64,000 nt of DNA, from NCBI RefSeq assembly GCF_006711645.1, contig NZ_CP041247.1:5022001-5086000 (forward strand), written 5' to 3'. Positions 59,479-64,000 of this stretch are shown piece by piece. Origin of the DNA: Klebsiella electrica (GTDB lineage: Bacteria > Pseudomonadota > Gammaproteobacteria > Enterobacterales > Enterobacteriaceae). The translations under genes and the position numbers were made by a program. Within the stretch, counting starts at the first letter, position 1, and each line of letters begins with the position of its first letter. The notes below the pieces were generated by a model. The model was not told where the DNA came from. It was given only the letters and a program-made list of their open reading frames with translations, and made no database searches.

Positions 59479-60420
59479 ATGTTAGACAAAGTTTTGAGAA
59501 TTGCCACACGGCAAAGCCCACTTGCGCTATGGCAGGCGCATTATGTGAAAGAGCGCCTTGAGTCCTGCCATCCTGGACTGGCGGTGGAACTGGTGCCGAT
59601 GGTCACTCGCGGCGACGTGCTCCTTGATACCCCGCTGGCCAAAGTGGGCGGCAAGGGCTTGTTTGTCAAAGAGTTAGAACTGGCCATTATGCAAGGGCGC
59701 GCGGATATCGCCGTGCACTCCATGAAAGATGTTCCCGTCGAGTTTCCCGAGGGACTGGGGCTGGTCACGATTTGCGAGCGCGAAGATCCGCGCGATGCCT
59801 TCGTGTCTAACCACTATGCGTCAATCGATGCGCTGCCGCACGGCAGCATCGTTGGCACTTCAAGCTTACGTCGCCAGTGCCAGCTGGCAGCCCAACGTCC
59901 CGATCTGGAGATCCGCTCTCTGCGCGGTAACGTGGGCACCCGCCTCGGCAAGCTCGATAGCGGCGAATACGACGCCATTATCCTTGCGGCCGCCGGGCTG
60001 AAACGTCTGGGCCTCGAGTCGCGCATTCGTCAGCCGTTAACGCCGGAGCAGTCGCTGCCCGCGGTCGGCCAGGGCGCGGTCGGCATTGAATGTCGCCTGG
60101 ACGATCAATGGACGCAAACGCTGTTAGCACCGCTGAATCATACGGAAACCGCCATTCGCGTCCGCGCGGAACGGGCGATGAATACCCGGCTGGAAGGCGG
60201 CTGTCAGGTTCCGATCGGCAGCTATGCTGAGTTGATTAACGGTGAGCTGTGGCTGCGCGCGCTGGTCGGCGCGCCGGACGGTTCGCAGGTGGTACGCGGC
60301 GAACGACGCGGCCAGCCGGAAGATGCCGAGCGTCTCGGCGTCTCGCTGGCGGAAGAGCTGCTGGATAACGGCGCCCGCGGCATTCTTGCCGCCGTTTATG
60401 CAGGAGAAGCCCCGCGATGA
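59479..60420 (+). CDS. hemC: Hydroxymethylbilane synthase (porphobilinogen deaminase)
   Basis: Joins four porphobilinogen units into hydroxymethylbilane in heme synthesis. The 313-residue protein has [13 protein letters not shown], the catalytic Asp region [23 protein letters not shown] and the dipyrromethane-binding cysteine in [10 protein letters not shown]. Start at 59479 gives the E. coli N-terminus; the earlier in-frame ATGs at 59452 and 59464 lack family residues. First gene of hemCDXY. Confidence 0.97.
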   Translation: MLDKVLRIATRQSPLALWQAHYVKERLESCHPGLAVELVPMVTRGDVLLDTPLAKVGGKGLFVKELELAIMQGRADIAVHSMKDVPVEFPEGLGLVTICEREDPRDAFVSNHYASIDALPHGSIVGTSSLRRQCQLAAQRPDLEIRSLRGNVGTRLGKLDSGEYDAIILAAAGLKRLGLESRIRQPLTPEQSLPAVGQGAVGIECRLDDQWTQTLLAPLNHTETAIRVRAERAMNTRLEGGCQVPIGSYAELINGELWLRALVGAPDGSQVVRGERRGQPEDAERLGVSLAEELLDNGARGILAAVYAGEAPR

Positions 60421-61157
60421 GCATCCTGGTCACCCGTCCGTTGCCCAAAAGTGAAGAACTGGTCAGCCGCCTGCGCGCGTTAGGACATGTGGCCTGGAGT
60501 TTTCCACTCATTGAGTTTACGCCCGGACGCGAACTGCCTGCGCTAGGCGGCCAGCTGGCCGCCTTGTCCGCAGGCGATCTTTTGTTTGCGCTCTCGCAGC
60601 ATGCGGTAGAGTTTGCCCATGCTCGCTTACATCAACTGGGCCAACGCTGGCCGAAAGCACCCGGCTATTTTGCGATTGGCCGCACTACGGCGCTGGCCCT
60701 GCATACGGTCAGTGGGCAGAACATTCGCTACCCATTAGATCGGGAAATTAGCGAAGTCTTGCTACAATTACCTGAATTACAAAACATTGCCGGGAAGAAA
60801 GCCCTTCTTCTTCGCGGTAACGGCGGGCGGGAATTATTAGGTGAAACGCTCCGCGAGCGTGGCGCCGACGTTACTTTTTGTGAATGCTATCAACGTAGTG
60901 CGAAGCATTACGATGGCGCAGAAGAAGCAATGCGCTGGCAGTCCAGCGGCGTCACTACGCTGGTCGTGACCAGCGGCGAGATGCTGCAACAGCTTTGGGC
61001 GCTGATACCCCAATGGTATCGCGAACGGTGGCTCCTTCGCTGTCGCATTTTAGTTGTCAGTGAACGCCTGGCCCGGCAGGCCCGTGAATTGGGCTGGCAG
61101 GATATCCAGGTTGCCGATAGCGCCGACAACGATGCGCTGCTACGCGCATTACAATAA
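60417..61157 (+). CDS. hemD: Uroporphyrinogen-III synthase
   Basis: Closes hydroxymethylbilane with inversion of ring D to uroporphyrinogen III. The 246-residue protein matches E. coli, with [23 protein letters not shown] and [11 protein letters not shown]. Its ATG overlaps the hemC stop as ATGA. Confidence 0.96.
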   Translation: MSILVTRPLPKSEELVSRLRALGHVAWSFPLIEFTPGRELPALGGQLAALSAGDLLFALSQHAVEFAHARLHQLGQRWPKAPGYFAIGRTTALALHTVSGQNIRYPLDREISEVLLQLPELQNIAGKKALLLRGNGGRELLGETLRERGADVTFCECYQRSAKHYDGAEEAMRWQSSGVTTLVVTSGEMLQQLWALIPQWYRERWLLRCRILVVSERLARQARELGWQDIQVADSADNDALLRALQ

Positions 61158-61178
61158 CTCTCAACATTGGAAGCCATA

Positions 61179-62372
61179 ATGACGGAACAACAAAACCAAT
61201 CCGCCGTGGTTGAAGAGACCAGGGAGGCCGTGGACAAGGCGCCACAGCCAGAGAAGACCGGAAAGAAAAACGGCGGCAATAAAACCAGCCTCGTTCTGAG
61301 CGCGGTTGCTATCGCCATTGCCCTCGCCGCAGGCGTCGGCCTGTTTGGTTTAAATAAACAGCAAGTATCGCGCCAGAACGAGACCAGCACGGCGCTCGCC
61401 GATCGGCTGGCTGAGCTGCAAAAAGCGCAAGAAAGCCAAAAAAATGAGCTTGAAGGGATTATCAGGCAGCAGGCGGACCAGCTAACCGCAGCGAAACATC
61501 AGCAGGAGACGCTGGCGAAGCAGCTGGAAGACGTGCAGCAAAAAGTGGCCGTCATTTCCGGCAGCGATGCCAAAACCTGGCTGCTGGCGCAGGCCGATTT
61601 TCTGGTTAAATCGGCCGGGCGTAAGCTGTGGAGCGATCGGGATGTCACCACCGCCGCGGCGCTGTTAAAAAGCGCCGATGCCAGCCTCGCCGATATGAAC
61701 GATCCCAGTCTGATTAGCGCCCGCCGCGCCATTACCGACGATATCGCGTCGCTGTCGGCCGTCAGCCAGGTCGACTACGACGGTATTATCCTCAAGGTCA
61801 ACCAGCTTGCTAACCAGATTGATAATCTGCGCCTCGCCGACAATAACAGCGACGACTCGCCGATGGATTCCGACAGCGAAGAGCTGTCCAGCTCCATCGG
61901 CGAATGGCGCGTGAATCTGCAAAAGAGCTGGCAGAGCTTTATGGACAGCTTTATTACCATTCGTCGCCGCGACGAAACCGCTGTCCCGCTGCTGGCGCCA
62001 AACCAGGATATCTACCTGCGCGAAAATATTCGCTCCCGTCTGCTGGTTGCGGCGCAAGCGGTACCGCGCCATCAGGAAGAGACATACAAACAAGCGCTGG
62101 ATAATGTTTCCACCTGGGTTCGCGCGTATTACGACACGGAAGATGCCACGACCAGGGCGTTCCTGGAAGATGTCGATAAACTGAGTCAGCAAAGCATCAC
62201 GATGAACGTGCCGGAAAATCTGCAAAGTCAGGCCATTCTCGAGAAGCTGATGCAAACGCGGGTACGCAACCTGATGGCCCAGCCAGCCGTCACCCAGAGC
62301 AGCGCGCCGACGCCCCCTGCTCCCGCACCTGCCCCTGCGCCTGCGCCTGCGCCTGCGCCACAAGGAGAGTAA
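61179..62372 (+). CDS. hemX: HemX, inner-membrane protein of the hem operon
   Basis: A 397-residue single-span membrane protein, once annotated as a uroporphyrinogen methyltransferase but lacking that fold; function not established. A membrane helix lies at about residues 36-58, then a coiled coil (Gln/Glu/Lys-rich, about 68-125) and a conserved domain ([16 protein letters not shown]). The C-terminus is a Pro-Ala repeat, longer than the E. coli one. The ATG at 61179 is preceded by GGAAG; a TTG at 61167 is in frame. Confidence 0.93.
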   Translation: MTEQQNQSAVVEETREAVDKAPQPEKTGKKNGGNKTSLVLSAVAIAIALAAGVGLFGLNKQQVSRQNETSTALADRLAELQKAQESQKNELEGIIRQQADQLTAAKHQQETLAKQLEDVQQKVAVISGSDAKTWLLAQADFLVKSAGRKLWSDRDVTTAAALLKSADASLADMNDPSLISARRAITDDIASLSAVSQVDYDGIILKVNQLANQIDNLRLADNNSDDSPMDSDSEELSSSIGEWRVNLQKSWQSFMDSFITIRRRDETAVPLLAPNQDIYLRENIRSRLLVAAQAVPRHQEETYKQALDNVSTWVRAYYDTEDATTRAFLEDVDKLSQQSITMNVPENLQSQAILEKLMQTRVRNLMAQPAVTQSSAPTPPAPAPAPAPAPAPAPQGE

Positions 62373-62375
62373 CGC

Positions 62376-63572
62376 ATGCTGAAAATTCTCTTACTCTTCG
62401 CACTGCTGATCGCCGGGATCGTTGTCGGCCCGATTATCTCCGGACACCAGGGCTACGTTCTGATCCAGACCGATAACTACAACATCGAAACCAGCGTCAC
62501 CGGGCTGGTGATCATCATGATCCTCACCATGGTGGTACTGTTTGCGATTGAATGGCTGCTGCGCCGTATTTTCCGTACCGGCGCCCATACCCGTGGCTGG
62601 TTCGTGGGCCGCAAACGCCGTCGCGCACGTAAGCAAACCGAACAGGCATTGCTGAAGCTGGCGGAAGGCGACTATCAGCAGGTTGAAAAGCTGATGGCGA
62701 AGAACGCCGATCACGCCGAGCAGCCGGTGGTGAACTATCTGCTGGCGGCGGAAGCAGCCCAGCAGCGTGGTGATGAAGCCCGGGCGAATCAGCATCTGGA
62801 GCGCGCAACGGAGCTGGCCGGAGACGACCTGATCCCGGTCGAGATCGCGCGCGTGCGCCTGCAGCTGGCCCGCAATGAAAACCATGCGGCCCGCCACGGC
62901 ATTGATAAGCTGCTGGAGATTACCCCGCGGCATCCGGAAGTGTTGCGCCTGGCCGAGCAGGCCTATACCCGCACCGGCGCATGGAATTCGCTGCTGGATA
63001 TTCTGCCGTCAATGGCAAAAGCCAACGTCAGTGATGAAGAGCACCGCGCCGCGCTGGAGCAGCAGGCCTGGATTGGCTTGATGGATCAAACCCTGGCCGA
63101 CCGCGGAAGCGATGGATTACGTGAGTGGTGGCAAAACCAGAACCGCAAAACTCGCAGCCAGGTGTCCCTGCAGGTGGCGATGGCCAGTCTGCTCATCGAG
63201 AGCGACGATCACGATACCGCGCAGCAGATTATTATCGACGGACTGAAGAAGCAGTATGATGACCGCCTGGTGACGCTGATTCCGCGCCTGAAGACCAATA
63301 ATCCGGAGCAGCTGGAAAAAGTGCTGCGTCAGCAGATTAAATCGGTCGGCGACAGGCCTTTACTGTGGAGCACCCTGGGGCAATCCCTGATGCGCCACGG
63401 CGAATGGCAGGAGGCCAGTATCGCGTTTCGCGCTGCGCTGAAACAGCGTCCGGATGCCTTTGATTACGCATGGCTGGCCGATACGCTTGACCGCATGCAT
63501 CAGCCGGAAGAAGCGGCGTTAATGCGCCGTGACGGCCTGCTGTTAACGCTACAGAACAATCCTCAGCCGTAA
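62376..63572 (+). CDS. hemY: HemY, inner-membrane TPR protein of the hem operon
   Basis: A 398-residue protein with two N-terminal membrane segments (about residues 1-20 and 41-62) and tetratricopeptide repeats in the rest. It is conserved in the hem operon of gammaproteobacteria; its exact role in heme synthesis is unclear, and it is unrelated to the protoporphyrinogen oxidase called HemY in Bacillus. Follows hemX by 3 bases with GGAGAG before the ATG. Confidence 0.95.
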   Translation: MLKILLLFALLIAGIVVGPIISGHQGYVLIQTDNYNIETSVTGLVIIMILTMVVLFAIEWLLRRIFRTGAHTRGWFVGRKRRRARKQTEQALLKLAEGDYQQVEKLMAKNADHAEQPVVNYLLAAEAAQQRGDEARANQHLERATELAGDDLIPVEIARVRLQLARNENHAARHGIDKLLEITPRHPEVLRLAEQAYTRTGAWNSLLDILPSMAKANVSDEEHRAALEQQAWIGLMDQTLADRGSDGLREWWQNQNRKTRSQVSLQVAMASLLIESDDHDTAQQIIIDGLKKQYDDRLVTLIPRLKTNNPEQLEKVLRQQIKSVGDRPLLWSTLGQSLMRHGEWQEASIAFRAALKQRPDAFDYAWLADTLDRMHQPEEAALMRRDGLLLTLQNNPQP

Positions 63573-63651
63573 CTTCCCTCCCGCTATCGCCTCTTCAAGA
63601 GGCGATAGCGCGCTTCTCTGAGCTCTCTTCTGCTCATCCCGTCGCGGACAT

Positions 63652-63911
63652 AAAAAAACGCCTGCACTGAAACCAGGGCAGGCGTTAAAACAGGTCTGTT
63701 TGACAACAAATTGGGTGCTTCACTCAACGTTATGTCCATGGTGTTTGATGAGGCGATACGCTGTATCTCTCAAGCGGCTTCGCAGCAGCGTGAAGATCGT
63801 GCGTAAAAGCGCGACATCTGTCAGTGGACGATAAGCACCGTAAACGGCTCTGCATCATTCCGGAGTTTATGAGGCCCGAAAGCGAACATAAGAGATGGAA
63901 TGAGCATCTAC
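63652..63911 (-). ncRNA. glmZ: GlmZ small regulatory RNA
   Basis: Hfq-binding small RNA that activates glmS mRNA translation and is cut by RNase E with RapZ. Minus-strand start GTAGATGCTCATTCCATCTC and 3' parts around CACCATGGACATAACG and GTGAAGCACCC match E. coli GlmZ as I recall it. The 3' terminator hairpin (ACGCCTGC with GCAGGCGT, 63658-63685) is followed by seven T residues. It follows hemY convergently, as in E. coli. At 260 bases it is about 50 longer than the E. coli RNA because of an internal insertion at about 63755-63810. Confidence 0.9.
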
Positions 63912-63917
63912 CCGTTT

Positions 63918-63923
63918 ATTATC
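63918..63923 (-). promoter_or_regulatory. -10 box of glmZ
   Basis: Minus-strand GATAAT, six bases before the expected GlmZ 5' end at 63911. No clear TTGACA-like -35 is seen, and I find no TGGCA-N-TTGC element of a sigma-54 promoter next to it. Confidence 0.55.
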
Positions 63924-64000
63924 GCACAGGTTGCGTGGAAATTGCATCTGTCACAACAGTAAATTGGGAGGATTCCGGGTACGAAATTACGCGTTCGCAG

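Noticed and set aside
63912..64000. Sigma-54 promoter upstream of glmZ
   Set aside because: No TGGCA-N-TTGC pair with the right spacing is found in the remaining 90 bases; the window ends before any distal activator sites could be judged.

Overview
The window is ordinary chromosomal DNA of an enterobacterium. Nearly every protein is a close, near full-length match to an Escherichia coli K-12 core protein. The 16S rRNA variable regions look most like the Klebsiella/Raoultella group; genus is inferred from memory of 16S signatures, not from a search. I see no prophage, insertion sequence, CRISPR array, integrase or toxin cluster.

Left part (1-10.5 kb, almost all minus strand): the translation/transcription block, read right to left as thrU-tyrU-glyT-thrT-tufB, secE-nusG, rplK-rplA, rplJ-rplL-rpoB (rpoB is cut by the window edge). 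Then come coaA (plus) and, convergent to it, murB-birA. From 10.6 to 16.3 kb lies a complete ribosomal RNA operon on the minus strand: P1/P2, 16S, tRNA-Ile, tRNA-Ala, 23S, 5S and two terminators.

Right part (16.3-64 kb): in E. coli order but joined directly to the rrn operon: hemG-trkH-yigZ-pepQ, fadBA, fre-ubiD, rfaH, the tatABCD and ubiE-ubiJ-ubiB group, rmuC, udp, dlhH, one accessory gene for a signal-less solute-binding-like protein, metE/metR, bioP, yigL, pldB, rhtB/rhtC, recQ-pldA, yigI, rarD, corA, uvrD, yigB-xerC-yigA-dapF-lptM, cyaY, cyaA, hemCDXY, and the small RNA gene glmZ at the right edge.

Functional groups: ribosome and polymerase synthesis; fatty acid beta-oxidation (fadBA under a FadR box); ubiquinone (ubiD, ubiE, ubiJ, ubiB) and heme (hemC, hemD, hemG) synthesis; Tat export; methionine synthesis (metE/metR with MetJ boxes); DNA repair (uvrD with a LexA box, recQ, xerC, rmuC); potassium and magnesium uptake (trkH, corA); cAMP synthesis (cyaA) and its targets.

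The most notable points are: (1) hemG and murB flank a single rrn operon, whereas in E. coli they flank two different ones (rrnA and rrnB) about 130 kb apart, so this is an rrn-mediated rearrangement or an assembly join; (2) glmZ appears to carry an internal insertion of about 56 nt; (3) corA has a short leader ORF and an 11-bp hairpin; (4) an 82-nt palindromic insert lies between the spacer tRNAs; (5) the rplK promoter lies inside a perfect terminator hairpin.
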